NCBI GenBank assembly: GCA_016707205.1
Contig: JADJHZ010000016.1
Coordinates: 1-64,000, forward strand
DNA: 64,000 nucleotides
DNA from: Haliscomenobacter sp.
GTDB taxonomy: Bacteria; Bacteroidota; Bacteroidia; Chitinophagales; Saprospiraceae
Reading direction: 5' to 3'
Shown here: in pieces, positions 45,794-54,461 of the stretch
Position numbering within the stretch: the stretch's first letter is position 1
How the letters are laid out: each line of letters begins with the position of its first letter
The notes under the pieces: generated by a model
The model's database searches: none
Told to the model about the DNA's origin: nothing
Seen by the model: the letters and a program-made list of their open reading frames with translations, nothing else
Position numbers and translations under genes: made by a program

Positions 45794-45832
45794 GCTCTGT
45801 AACGACGGGTTTGAAACCCGTCGTTACAGAGC
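45794..45832. repeat. 39-bp perfect palindrome downstream of the SRPBCC gene
   Basis: Arms of 19 bp (GCTCTGTAACGACGGGTTT, 45794-45812, and its complement 45814-45832) are separated by one base. It lies 14 bp beyond the stop of the minus-strand gene at 45847, so it could end transcription or protect the 3' end. Its core GGGTTTGAAACCC resembles the inner palindrome at 23071-23101 in design. Confidence 0.8.
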
Positions 45833-45846
45833 GTATCGCCCCTACC

Positions 45847-46884
45847 CTACTTGTAGAAATAATACAACCGGGTCAGCCATTTGGCGGTGTCGGGCTCATT
45901 GCCGGGGTCGGTCACGTATTCCTCGATCACCGGCATATCCGTCGCTTGTTCCTTTTTATGCGATTTGATCCATTGGTCCATGGCCTCGTGCGCCGGGGCA
46001 ATTTTTTCGTACGAGCCGTAGTAATCGATCACCAGAGCGCCGGGAAACACCTTTAACAAACCGCCCGGGGTTTTCACTTCCTCTGAAGGCTGGCCTGCGG
46101 GAAGCGGGGCGAGCGGAAATCCGGCGGCCATATCGGTGGTTTGGTTCTCCATATCCCAGGAGAAATAAAACCCGCAAGGACCGCCGGCAGGAGTCTGGCC
46201 GTCGGATTGAAGCTTCTCCATGGTTTTTTGAAAAGCGGCACCAAAGAAAGCGGTCATTTCGGCCATAGGAAGTTGCTTTCGGACCGCAGCGAATTTCAAA
46301 CTGCCCATTTCATAAGATGTTACGGTAAGCTCCTCGCCTGAGGCGGGCAAGGATTCCACCCATGTTTTGAGGTTGGATAGCCCTTCTTCGTAATCTCTGG
46401 TAATAGCCCCTTTCATTCCCATGACCAGGGCCATCCCGCGGAACAAAAAAGGCATATCGCGGTCGCCTTCCAGGCCCCAGGTCACGTTGGTTTGGTTCTC
46501 GCCGGCCGGTTCAAACGACCAGGTATCGTAGGAATAGCCCTCCCAACTGCTGAACTGGATCCGGCCCTTAAGGCGCTTGCCGGGTTCGGCTTCCAGAACC
46601 TCCATCGTTCCGTTGCCCATCTTTTTGCTTTCCCAACGGTAACTGGCGCCTACGCCGGAGGTTTTTTCTCCATACGTCAGTTTCATGTTCGGATCTTTCT
46701 GGTGCCAGGGCGACCATTTGCCCCAGGTCTTGAATTCATCGACTTGCTGGTAAACCGCCATCGGGACCGCGTTCATGGTTAACGACCGGCTAACCGCCAT
46801 GCGCTTAGGCCCTACCAGGCAAAGCAGGAGGTAAATTCCAGCCAGAACGGCCAAGGCAATCAGAATCATTTTGAGCGTTGCCAT
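45847..46884 (-). CDS. SRPBCC plus GyrI-like two-domain protein
   Basis: The 345-residue protein has one N-terminal membrane segment (MILIALAVLAGIYLLLCLVG). An SRPBCC (START-like) hydrophobic-pocket domain follows (about 30-170, with FKTWGKWSPWHQKDPNMKLT and VTWGLEGDRDMPFLFRGMAL). The C-terminal half is a GyrI-like/AraC effector-binding domain (about 185-345, ending LTRLYYFYK). Both folds bind small hydrophobic ligands. The protein is probably membrane-anchored; the function is unknown. Downstream is the 39-bp palindrome. Confidence 0.78.
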   Translation of the reverse strand: MATLKMILIALAVLAGIYLLLCLVGPKRMAVSRSLTMNAVPMAVYQQVDEFKTWGKWSPWHQKDPNMKLTYGEKTSGVGASYRWESKKMGNGTMEVLEAEPGKRLKGRIQFSSWEGYSYDTWSFEPAGENQTNVTWGLEGDRDMPFLFRGMALVMGMKGAITRDYEEGLSNLKTWVESLPASGEELTVTSYEMGSLKFAAVRKQLPMAEMTAFFGAAFQKTMEKLQSDGQTPAGGPCGFYFSWDMENQTTDMAAGFPLAPLPAGQPSEEVKTPGGLLKVFPGALVIDYYGSYEKIAPAHEAMDQWIKSHKKEQATDMPVIEEYVTDPGNEPDTAKWLTRLYYFYK

Positions 46885-47095
46885 AATTTTGGTTTTAAGA
46901 TGTTTTAAAAAACGGCATTTCGATTCAAAAATAAAACATTTTGTTTAATTACAAAATCATTTGAAAAAATCCATCGAAAAATTCATTTGGTCTGTTCCTG
47001 CCCTTTGTTCGCCGATAATTTCTGCGCCTTTATACTAACCCTCCCGGGATTAACGTCCATCTTGCAGGGCGTTACAAAAAGCGCCAAGCAAAACG

Positions 47096-48457
47096 ATGAA
47101 ACCAACAAACAAACTGTTCATCCTGCTCCTTGTATTGGTGGCAGGGGCCGGGGTATTTTTTTACCGCGGCCGGATTTTCAACCCATCCCCTCTCAACCTG
47201 GGCAAACGCCTTCCCTTCACTATGGTGGAATTTTACGGGGATACCACCTTGCTGCTCCAACTGAGCAATAACCTGAACACGGCCGTCAACCCTTCGGGAG
47301 CAGCCGTTCCGCTAAGTGACCAGACCCTGCTGTACTTCATGGGCGACAGCATCTCTTCCTTCTACCTCTACCGAAAGGAAGATGGCCGGAAGATCCGGTA
47401 TGAGATGGCGCATGGAAAACTGAGAATCAACGGCAAATTGAGCGCGCTTTCCGTCGACAGTACGGAGACATCTGCCCGTGCTTTGAAGTCCATGAACGAA
47501 GACTCGATCCAGAACCTGCGACTCGTCGTAATCCAGGAAAACATCCGGGAATCGGTCTATCCCGACCTCTTCCGGCTGGCCAAGATCAACCCAAGAATCA
47601 GCTTTATCGGGGAGTCCTTCGGCGACTTGTCGGATAAGGATTCCATTCTTTTGCAAGGGCTCTGGAAACCCACGCTCCCCGGGGTAATCATTGCCGAAGA
47701 TACCGACTTGCCTTTCCTCGATTTGCGGGAGGCGCATACCTTGTTTCTGAACAAGGAAGACTCTATTCTTGCACCTTCCTTTTTTAATGCGATGAAAACC
47801 GTTCCCGATAATGGAAAACTGTGGCTCGACGGGTTTGAAGAAGACGAAATAAAGACCATTATTCAGGAAACCCACCCCCGGGAAATTGCCGTGGTCAATA
47901 CCGAAATCCAAACCCCCGCCACGCTGACCTCCTGGACCGGCATTCAATCGCTGGTAGTGGAAGATACGCTGTCCGACCTGGCGCCGCTGAGTCAACTCGG
48001 CGAACTGGAATGGCTGAGCGCTCCTGTAGGCGAAGGCGCAAAAGGAATCGAGGCGGTGAAAAATTTAAGGTTTTTGCAGGTGAAAACCAGCAGCAAGGAA
48101 CTGAACGCCCTGCTGAAAAACAACCGAGGCCTGGAATACCTCCACTTCCGCCAGGATAGCCTGGAGGCGCTTCCAGACCTGATGCAGCTGTCCAGGCTCG
48201 CAGGACTCACGATACCGAAGCCGGAAGGCGCCGATTTAGGGCAACTCAAGGAGTTAAAGGCCCTGAAATACCTCGGTACGCCTGCTCAGGATTCTCTGTT
48301 GCAAACCCTGAAACCGTACTGCCCGGAATGCCTGGTCTATGGGCAAGGGTACGACTTCTGGGGGTCCTGCCTGGGCTCCGGGTGGCTATTGTTGATTTTT
48401 CCGTTAATCTGGTTTTTTGTTCGCGTAAATCCTATCTTGAAGCCGCAAAAACCGTAA
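47096..48457 (+). CDS. membrane-anchored protein with irregular LRR-like region
   Basis: The 453-residue protein has an N-terminal membrane anchor (LFILLLVLVAGAGVFFY) and a C-terminal one (GSGWLLLIFPLIWFFVRVN). Residues about 240-420 show short Leu-rich segments (IQSLVVEDTLSDLAPLSQLG, LEYLHFRQDSLEALPDLMQL) like an irregular LRR or solenoid. I do not recognise a named family. It is followed after 7 bp by a CPBP-family gene, so the two are probably co-translated; a link to membrane proteolysis is an inference. Confidence 0.6.
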   Translation: MKPTNKLFILLLVLVAGAGVFFYRGRIFNPSPLNLGKRLPFTMVEFYGDTTLLLQLSNNLNTAVNPSGAAVPLSDQTLLYFMGDSISSFYLYRKEDGRKIRYEMAHGKLRINGKLSALSVDSTETSARALKSMNEDSIQNLRLVVIQENIRESVYPDLFRLAKINPRISFIGESFGDLSDKDSILLQGLWKPTLPGVIIAEDTDLPFLDLREAHTLFLNKEDSILAPSFFNAMKTVPDNGKLWLDGFEEDEIKTIIQETHPREIAVVNTEIQTPATLTSWTGIQSLVVEDTLSDLAPLSQLGELEWLSAPVGEGAKGIEAVKNLRFLQVKTSSKELNALLKNNRGLEYLHFRQDSLEALPDLMQLSRLAGLTIPKPEGADLGQLKELKALKYLGTPAQDSLLQTLKPYCPECLVYGQGYDFWGSCLGSGWLLLIFPLIWFFVRVNPILKPQKP

Positions 48458-48464
48458 CCTCCGG

Positions 48465-49100
48465 ATGGCACTTCGTTCTGCATTTGTAAAAAAACACTCC
48501 GATTTGTTTGAAGCCGCCGGGATCGCGATGGTCCTGATTGGCTTCGGGTTTCTTTCCCAACGGGCGTTTTACGGGGCTTTGCTGCTCCTTGCGGTGTCGG
48601 CCTGGGCGTTAAGCCGGCATATCGGCGACCGGGAAGAAACCCTGGCTTTTTTCGGGCTATCTGCCAAAATCCGCCGCTTGCCCTGGTGGATCAGCGCGGG
48701 GATAGTCACCGGAATGATTGCCTGGCTTAGTTTTTATATCATCCCGGGAAGAGAAGTTCCTATGCCCGGTCTGGGATGGTTTGCCCTGACCGCCGCCGGC
48801 ATTGGCCTTGCTGAAGAGGTGGTATACCGGGGATTTTTATACAGCCTGGTTAAACGCTATGGCCCCATTCTGGCCATAGTGTTTACCGCGCTCGCCCACA
48901 CCGGATACAAACTGGCCTTGTTGTCACCCTACCAGTCGGTGCACCTTTTCTCCGTGCTCCAATGGACCCTCTTCGCCGGCATCGTGCTGGGAGGCTTGCG
49001 TGCACGCAGCGGAAGCGCCTGGCCCGCCATCCTCAATCACGTCGTGTTCGACGTGCTGGTTTACGGCAACGGCGCCAAAGGCCCGGAATGGGTGTGGTGA
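48465..49100 (+). CDS. CPBP-family intramembrane glutamic endopeptidase
   Basis: The 211-residue protein has six or seven membrane segments and the conserved CPBP/Abi motifs: EEVVYRG (catalytic Glu pair and Arg), ALAHTGY (first His) and ILNHVVFDVL (second His and Asp). Relatives include prenyl-CAAX proteases and bacterial immunity-type proteins. Its partner gene lies 7 bp upstream. The substrate is unknown. Confidence 0.85.
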   Translation: MALRSAFVKKHSDLFEAAGIAMVLIGFGFLSQRAFYGALLLLAVSAWALSRHIGDREETLAFFGLSAKIRRLPWWISAGIVTGMIAWLSFYIIPGREVPMPGLGWFALTAAGIGLAEEVVYRGFLYSLVKRYGPILAIVFTALAHTGYKLALLSPYQSVHLFSVLQWTLFAGIVLGGLRARSGSAWPAILNHVVFDVLVYGNGAKGPEWVW

Positions 49101-49191
49101 GTTGAAGATGTTAAGGACGTTAAGGACGTTAAAGATGTAGAGGATGTAGGGTTTACATCCTCTACATCCTCTACATCCTCTACATCCTTAC
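49101..49191. repeat. 9-bp tandem repeats and hairpin between convergent genes
   Basis: The 91-bp junction consists almost wholly of short repeats: GTTAAGGAC-type units, then GATGTAGAG units, then four CTACATCCT units on the opposite orientation. The two halves pair as a 15-bp stem (49134-49148 with 49154-49168) and a 5-nt loop, so it can serve as a bidirectional terminator for the genes ending at 49100 and 49192. Confidence 0.75.
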
Positions 49192-50268
49192 CTACCGTCT
49201 TTTGTACGTGAGCGTTTTCCCTGTGCCGCTGATCAGGGAAATCTGGAGGGTTTTGCTATCCGAAAAAACGATTTCGTAGCAAAGTTCGTCCTGTCCAAAG
49301 ATTTTGAAGCAGGGAAAATCACCTGCAGGGGCGCAATCGCCGGGGCATTTCGGGTAGTACTGGAAGCGGAAAGCGCCCAGGGTTTCCCCTTCGTAACTAT
49401 CGTAATACATGCTATTTTTGATTTCAATCCCCGATTTGGGATCATCGGCAGACACCCAGTCGCCTTCCATATTTTTGACCTTTTTAGCGTCGGCTGCCGA
49501 AAGGAATGGATCCTGGTGATTGACCAGATTGTATTCCCCGTCTGCCCGGACGTTGTTTCCAAAGCCGCAGGAGGGGGAATCGCCTTCCAGGGTGCTCACC
49601 GACACCATATTGCCAGTGAAAACAAATTGGAGTTTGCAGGCGCCGCCGAATTCCGAGGTTTGGTACTCAAACTGGTTGTAAGCGGTCATTTGGGCAATCC
49701 CTTCCATCATCCCCTGATTAAAGGAAGGTGCACGACCTACCACAGACAATGCAAACCGGACCGATCCGCTATTCACGACGCTTATTTTCAACTCCCCGGA
49801 GCCGGCCTCATTAGGCAGTTCATAGCTATAGGTACCCGCAAAAGGAACGATTTCGGTGGGGATTTCTTCCTCCATTTCCGATGCGATCGCCAGCATTTCG
49901 ACTTCCCCCAGCACCGACTTTGCCATTTCACCCAGTTTGGGATCGTTTTCGTATGGCTTAGCAGCCTGGATAATGGCTTGCTGCAAGTCGAACCGCGCTT
50001 GAGGTTCAGCAAAAGAACCATTCAGTAAGACGCTGTCGCGGAGCAGGTAGATCCAACCCACCACGTGATCTTCTCCTTTTTCGTACGTTTTGGCAAATTG
50101 CTCCAACATGGATTTAGGGTCCTCCAGAAAGGCGTCTTTGACGGCGATGGCCTCTGCCACGCAAGCATTGGACGAACATTCGATAAATCTGGCCCAAGGG
50201 CCGGACTCTTTTTTACAGGACAGCGAGCCAAAGGCCATGACGATTAAAACAAGGACATGAATTCTCAT
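49192..50268 (-). CDS. lipoprotein of unknown function
   Basis: I take the start at 50268 (MRIHVLVLIVMAFGSLSC) because it creates a lipobox ending in LSC; the ORF extends 21 codons further. The mature part of about 340 residues has a helical first third (residues about 30-140, ACVAEAIAVKDAFLEDPKSM) and a beta-rich remainder with GTYSYELPNEAGSGELKIS, plus a Cys-containing C-terminal segment (FQYYPKCPGDCAPAGDFPC). The family is not recognised. It is expected to be anchored at the inner leaflet of the outer membrane. Confidence 0.6.
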   Translation of the reverse strand: MRIHVLVLIVMAFGSLSCKKESGPWARFIECSSNACVAEAIAVKDAFLEDPKSMLEQFAKTYEKGEDHVVGWIYLLRDSVLLNGSFAEPQARFDLQQAIIQAAKPYENDPKLGEMAKSVLGEVEMLAIASEMEEEIPTEIVPFAGTYSYELPNEAGSGELKISVVNSGSVRFALSVVGRAPSFNQGMMEGIAQMTAYNQFEYQTSEFGGACKLQFVFTGNMVSVSTLEGDSPSCGFGNNVRADGEYNLVNHQDPFLSAADAKKVKNMEGDWVSADDPKSGIEIKNSMYYDSYEGETLGAFRFQYYPKCPGDCAPAGDFPCFKIFGQDELCYEIVFSDSKTLQISLISGTGKTLTYKRR

Positions 50269-50467
50269 GGATTCAGGATTTAATGGGTGAAAAATCACCA
50301 CGAAATACGGAATATCCCCCTGGATTATCAAGCTTTTATTAGGAACTTTACCCTATGGGGGTTATTCCTGCTCCTTTTTCAAAATCGTGCCGCAGCGATT
50401 TGTCAAGGATATCCGCACGCCAAATGTTATTCGCAAATTCCGGAGATCTTCCGCTATCTTTTAACCT

Positions 50468-51205
50468 ATGCGTATCGGACTCTTCATTCCTTGTTATATC
50501 GACCAGTTTTATCCCCAGGTTGGCATCGCCACCCTGGAACTCCTGGAGAGGCTGGGATGCGAGGTAGCCTATCCCCTGGACCAGACCTGCTGCGGCCAAC
50601 CTATGGCCAATACCGGTTGCGAGCAGGACGCCCTGGCCACCTACCGGCTTTTCGTTTCCAATTTTAAGGATTATGACTACATCGTCACCCCGTCCGGTAG
50701 TTGCGCCTATCATGTCCGCCATCACTACGATGTGCTGGAGCAAACGCCCGCCGTGGCCCGCGTCCGCGAACGCACCCTGGACCTGAGCGAATTTTTGGTA
50801 GATGTGCTCCAGGTCCATTCTCTGGAAGCCCGGTTTCCTTTTCGCGTAGGTATCCACCAAAGCTGCCATGGGCTGAGGGGCCTTCGCCTGGGGCAGGACA
50901 CGGAACGCGTTGGCAATGATTTTTCCAAGATCAAAACCCTGCTCCGTCAGGTACGGGACCTGGAACTCGTCGAACTCGACCGCCCCGACGAATGCTGCGG
51001 GTTTGGGGGTACCTTCGCTATCCATGAAGCGGCGGTTTCCGCCAAAATGGGCAAAGACCGCCTGGCTGACCACCTCCGGCATGGCGCCGAGGTCATCACC
51101 GCCGGCGACATGAGCTGCCTGATGCACCTGGAAGGAATTATCCGCCGCCAGCAACTCCCGCTCCGGGTGATGCACCTGGCTGAAATTTTAAATGGGGCTG
51201 TCTAA
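50468..51205 (+). CDS. lutA: L-lactate utilisation protein LutA (Fe-S oxidoreductase)
   Basis: The 245-residue protein has two CCG (cysteine-rich) domains, each seen as DQTCCGQP with the earlier FIPCYIDQF, and DECCGFGGTF with the earlier HQSCHG. These bind iron-sulfur clusters or heterodisulfide-like centres. Together with LutB and LutC, encoded immediately downstream, it forms the three-subunit L-lactate dehydrogenase described in Bacillus and Shewanella relatives (YkgEFG). The 14-bp gap to lutB shows an operon. Confidence 0.92.
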   Translation: MRIGLFIPCYIDQFYPQVGIATLELLERLGCEVAYPLDQTCCGQPMANTGCEQDALATYRLFVSNFKDYDYIVTPSGSCAYHVRHHYDVLEQTPAVARVRERTLDLSEFLVDVLQVHSLEARFPFRVGIHQSCHGLRGLRLGQDTERVGNDFSKIKTLLRQVRDLELVELDRPDECCGFGGTFAIHEAAVSAKMGKDRLADHLRHGAEVITAGDMSCLMHLEGIIRRQQLPLRVMHLAEILNGAV

Positions 51206-51219
51206 AAAGACCTTTACTC

Positions 51220-52593
51220 ATGAAGCACGCTCAAAAAGCAACCCGTTTTATAGCCGACGAACCCCGCACCGACTGGCACGATCAGGCCCTTTGGTTCGTT
51301 CGCCAAAAGCGCGACCTGGCCGTTCACAGCGTCCCGGAATGGGAATCCTTGCGCGAACTCGCCTCTCAGATCAAACTCCACACCCTGGCTAATCTCGCGG
51401 AGTATCTGGAAGCCTTCGAAGCGAAAGCCCAAGCCAACGGCGTTCAGGTGCACTGGGCAGCCAACGCCGAAGAGCACAACCGGATCGTGTATGGGATCCT
51501 CCAGAACGCCGGGGTCCGCAAGCTGGTCAAAAGCAAATCCATCCTCACCGAGGAATGCGGACTGAACGACTTCCTGGAGGCCAACGGCATTGAGGTGACC
51601 GACACCGACCTCGGAGAACGGATCATCCAACTGCGGGACGAGCCACCCAGTCATATTGTCCTTCCGGCCATTCACCTTAAAAAGGAAGAGGTAGGAGAAC
51701 TATTCCATCAAAAACTGAATACCGAAAAAGGGGCCACCGACCCCAAGTACCTCACAGAAGCGGCCCGTCATCACCTAAGGGAGCGGTTCCTCCAGGCAGA
51801 CGCCGCCCTGACCGGGGTCAATTTCGCCATCGCCGAAACCGGAGGGGTTGTCGTTTGCACCAACGAAGGCAACGCCGACATGGGAGTACACCTGGCCCCT
51901 TTGCAGATCCACTGCATGGGCCTGGAAAAAATCATCCCCCGTCAGGCAGACCTGGGCGTATTTACCCGGCTGCTGGCCCGCAGCGCCACTGGTCAGCCTG
52001 TCACTATGTTCACTTCCCATTGCCACCGCCCCAAACCGGGAGGAGCGATGCATATCGTCATCGTCGACAATGGCCGAAGCGAACACCTGGGGAGGCCGGA
52101 TTTTCGCAATGCCCTCAAATGCATCCGGTGCGGCGCCTGTATGAACACCTGCCCGATCTACCGCAGAAGCGGCGGACATAGCTACGACGTGGCCGTTCCG
52201 GGTCCTATTGGTTCGATCCTTTCCCCCGGGATCGACCTCAAAAAACACAGCGACCTGCCCTTTGCTTCTACCTTGTGCGGTTCCTGTTCGGATGTTTGCC
52301 CGGTAAAAATCGACATTCACGAACAGCTCTACAAATGGAGGCAAATCGCCGCCGGGGAAGGCCACCTGCCGGTAGTCAAAAAATGGGGTATGGCGCTTGC
52401 CGGCCAGGTTTTGTCGAGCCCCCAAGCCTACAACCTCGCGGGCAAGCTGGCGCGCCGGGCACTGAAGATTTTGCCCCGGTTTATGCTCTATAACCCCCTT
52501 AATGACTGGGGAAAATCCCGGGAGCTACCCATTGCACCCGCCGGAAGTTTCAAGGAATGGTACCGGAAAAATAAAATGCATGAACCCGAATGA
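51220..52593 (+). CDS. lutB: lactate utilisation iron-sulfur protein LutB
   Basis: The 457-residue protein contains a DUF162-type N-terminal part (about 60-300, with VKSKSILTEECGLNDFL and GVNFAIAETGGVVVCTNEGN), a pair of ferredoxin-like motifs (CIRCGACMNTCP and CGSCSDVCPVKIDIHEQLY) that bind two [4Fe-4S] clusters, and a C-terminal helical region. It passes electrons from lactate towards quinone. Stop and start overlap by ATGA with lutC. Confidence 0.93.
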   Translation: MKHAQKATRFIADEPRTDWHDQALWFVRQKRDLAVHSVPEWESLRELASQIKLHTLANLAEYLEAFEAKAQANGVQVHWAANAEEHNRIVYGILQNAGVRKLVKSKSILTEECGLNDFLEANGIEVTDTDLGERIIQLRDEPPSHIVLPAIHLKKEEVGELFHQKLNTEKGATDPKYLTEAARHHLRERFLQADAALTGVNFAIAETGGVVVCTNEGNADMGVHLAPLQIHCMGLEKIIPRQADLGVFTRLLARSATGQPVTMFTSHCHRPKPGGAMHIVIVDNGRSEHLGRPDFRNALKCIRCGACMNTCPIYRRSGGHSYDVAVPGPIGSILSPGIDLKKHSDLPFASTLCGSCSDVCPVKIDIHEQLYKWRQIAAGEGHLPVVKKWGMALAGQVLSSPQAYNLAGKLARRALKILPRFMLYNPLNDWGKSRELPIAPAGSFKEWYRKNKMHEPE

Positions 52594-53165
52594 GCAAGAA
52601 ATCCATCCTCCGCGCCATCCGTCAGAACCAGCCGCAAGGACCTCCGCTCCCCGACTTACCCTCGTTTGCATCCGATGCCCCGGAGCCTTTGGCCGCCTTC
52701 CAGGCTATGGTCGCTGCCATGGGCGGGCAAGTCGCCCATGCGGCGGATTTTCCAGACCTGGGCGCCCTTGTCTCCGCTTATTTCCCGGGGGAAACATCGG
52801 TCGCCTCCACCGTGCCCGGTTTCCCCGGAAACATCCCCATGCAGGACATCGCTTCCCCTGCCGAGTTGGAAACCGTAGGCCTTGCCCTCATTCCCGCTCA
52901 ATGGGGGGTAGCCGAAAACGGCGCGGTTTGGGTTTCGGAAAAAGACAGCCTTTTCCGGGTGTTGCCCTTTATCGCCCAGCACCTTATAGTCGTGCTGGCT
53001 AAAGACCGGATTGTTTCTAACATGCACGAAGCCTATCAACGGGTGCAGATAGATGAAACCGGTTTCGGCGTCTTCATTGCGGGGCCATCCAAGACAGCAG
53101 ACATCGAACAGGCACTGGTCATTGGCGCACAGGGCGCCCGAAGTTTTACCGTAGTATTGGAATAA
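52590..53165 (+). CDS. lutC: lactate utilisation protein LutC
   Basis: The 191-residue protein is a single DUF162 (LUD) domain: GLALIPAQWGVAENGAVWVS, LPFIAQHLIVVLAKDRIV and the terminal FIAGPSKTADIEQALVIGAQ are the family segments. It is the third subunit of the lactate oxidation complex. Its last bases are 59 bp before uxuA, which may be in the same transcript. Confidence 0.92.
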   Translation: MSKKSILRAIRQNQPQGPPLPDLPSFASDAPEPLAAFQAMVAAMGGQVAHAADFPDLGALVSAYFPGETSVASTVPGFPGNIPMQDIASPAELETVGLALIPAQWGVAENGAVWVSEKDSLFRVLPFIAQHLIVVLAKDRIVSNMHEAYQRVQIDETGFGVFIAGPSKTADIEQALVIGAQGARSFTVVLE

Positions 53166-53224
53166 TTCATCCCGGCTTCTTATTTTTCCGCCTCCGAACG
53201 ATTTTCGTTTGAAAAAACCGCCTT

Positions 53225-54412
53225 ATGATCGAAACCATGCGCTGGTTTGGGCCCAAAGATACCGTGCCCCTTGAGTACCTCCGGCAAGCAGGCTGCAGCG
53301 GAATTGTCACTGCCCTGCACCAAATTCCCGTTGGGGAAGTTTGGCCCACTGACGAAATCCAGAAACGCCAGTCCCTCATCGCTGAAAAAGGCATGCGCTG
53401 GGAAGTAGTCGAAAGCCTCCCGGTCCACGAGGACATCAAAAAGGGCTTGCCTGGCAAAGCCCGGCTTATTGCCAACTACCAGGAATCGCTCCGCAACCTG
53501 GCGTCTTGCGGGATACGCACCGTATGTTACAACTTCATGCCGGTGCTGGATTGGTCGCGCACCCAGCTCGACTACCTCCTGCCCAGCGGCGCCCGGACGC
53601 TGCGCTTCGTTTGGGAGGATTTCGCCGTCTTTGACCTCTTTATCCTCCGGCGCCCCGGGGCCGAAGCCGATTACTCCGAAACCGTCCGCGAGGCTGCCCG
53701 AACCAAATTCGGACAAATGACGGAGTTGGAAAAAACCAAACTCCAGGACACCATCCTTCTGGGCCTTCCGGGCTCGGAGGAAGCCTTTGATCTGGATACC
53801 TTTCAGTGCCTGCTGGATGAATACGCCCAAATAGGAGAAGCCGGACTCCGGGAAAACCTCTACGATTTCCTCCGCCAGGCAGGTCCTGAAGCGGAAGCCT
53901 GCGGCGCCAACCTCTGCATCCACCCCGATGATCCGCCCCGACCCCTCCTGGGCTTGCCTAGGGTAGTGAGCACAGGAAGCGATTTGGAACAGTTGCTCGA
54001 AGCCAGCCCCGTGCGGGCCAATGGGCTCACCTTCTGCACCGGGTCTTTAGGCGCGCATGCGAACAACGACCTGCCCGCGCTGGCGGAGCGGTTTGCCGAC
54101 CGCATCCATTTTGTGCACCTGCGCGCCACCCGCCGGGAAGAGAACCCGATGAACTTCCACGAAGCCGAGCACCTCGACGGCAACGTGGACATGTACGCTA
54201 TCGTCCGGGCTATCTTGCTCGAAGAACAACGCCGAGCCGCCCTGGGCATGCCGGATGCGCAACTTCCTTTTCGCCCCGACCACGGCCACCAAATGCTCGA
54301 CGATCTGGAGAAAAAAACCTACCCCGGCTATTCAGCCATCGGCCGCTTGAAGGGCCTTGCGGAAATCAGAGGATTAGCGTACGGAATTCAGCGGGCAATG
54401 AAAGGAGGGTGA
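53225..54412 (+). CDS. uxuA: mannonate dehydratase
   Basis: The 395-residue enzyme dehydrates D-mannonate to 2-keto-3-deoxy-D-gluconate in glucuronate breakdown. MRWFGPKDTVPLEYLRQAGC at the start, WEVVESLPVHEDIKKG, CYNFMPVLDWSRTQLDY, LCIHPDDPPRPLLGLPRVVS, and FVHLRATRRE with DGHQ-like RPDHGHQML are all UxuA motifs, including the His, Cys and Asp metal ligands. Length matches the family. It belongs functionally with the alpha-glucuronidase at 57 kb. Confidence 0.95.
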   Translation: MIETMRWFGPKDTVPLEYLRQAGCSGIVTALHQIPVGEVWPTDEIQKRQSLIAEKGMRWEVVESLPVHEDIKKGLPGKARLIANYQESLRNLASCGIRTVCYNFMPVLDWSRTQLDYLLPSGARTLRFVWEDFAVFDLFILRRPGAEADYSETVREAARTKFGQMTELEKTKLQDTILLGLPGSEEAFDLDTFQCLLDEYAQIGEAGLRENLYDFLRQAGPEAEACGANLCIHPDDPPRPLLGLPRVVSTGSDLEQLLEASPVRANGLTFCTGSLGAHANNDLPALAERFADRIHFVHLRATRREENPMNFHEAEHLDGNVDMYAIVRAILLEEQRRAALGMPDAQLPFRPDHGHQMLDDLEKKTYPGYSAIGRLKGLAEIRGLAYGIQRAMKGG

Positions 54413-54461
54413 GGATGTAGAGGATGTAGGCGTCCACCGTCTCCCATCTCCCCGTCACCCG

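Noticed and set aside
49788..50028. Plus-strand and second minus-strand frames over the lipoprotein gene
   Set aside because: They are shadow frames without domains; the lipobox-bearing frame is the credible one.
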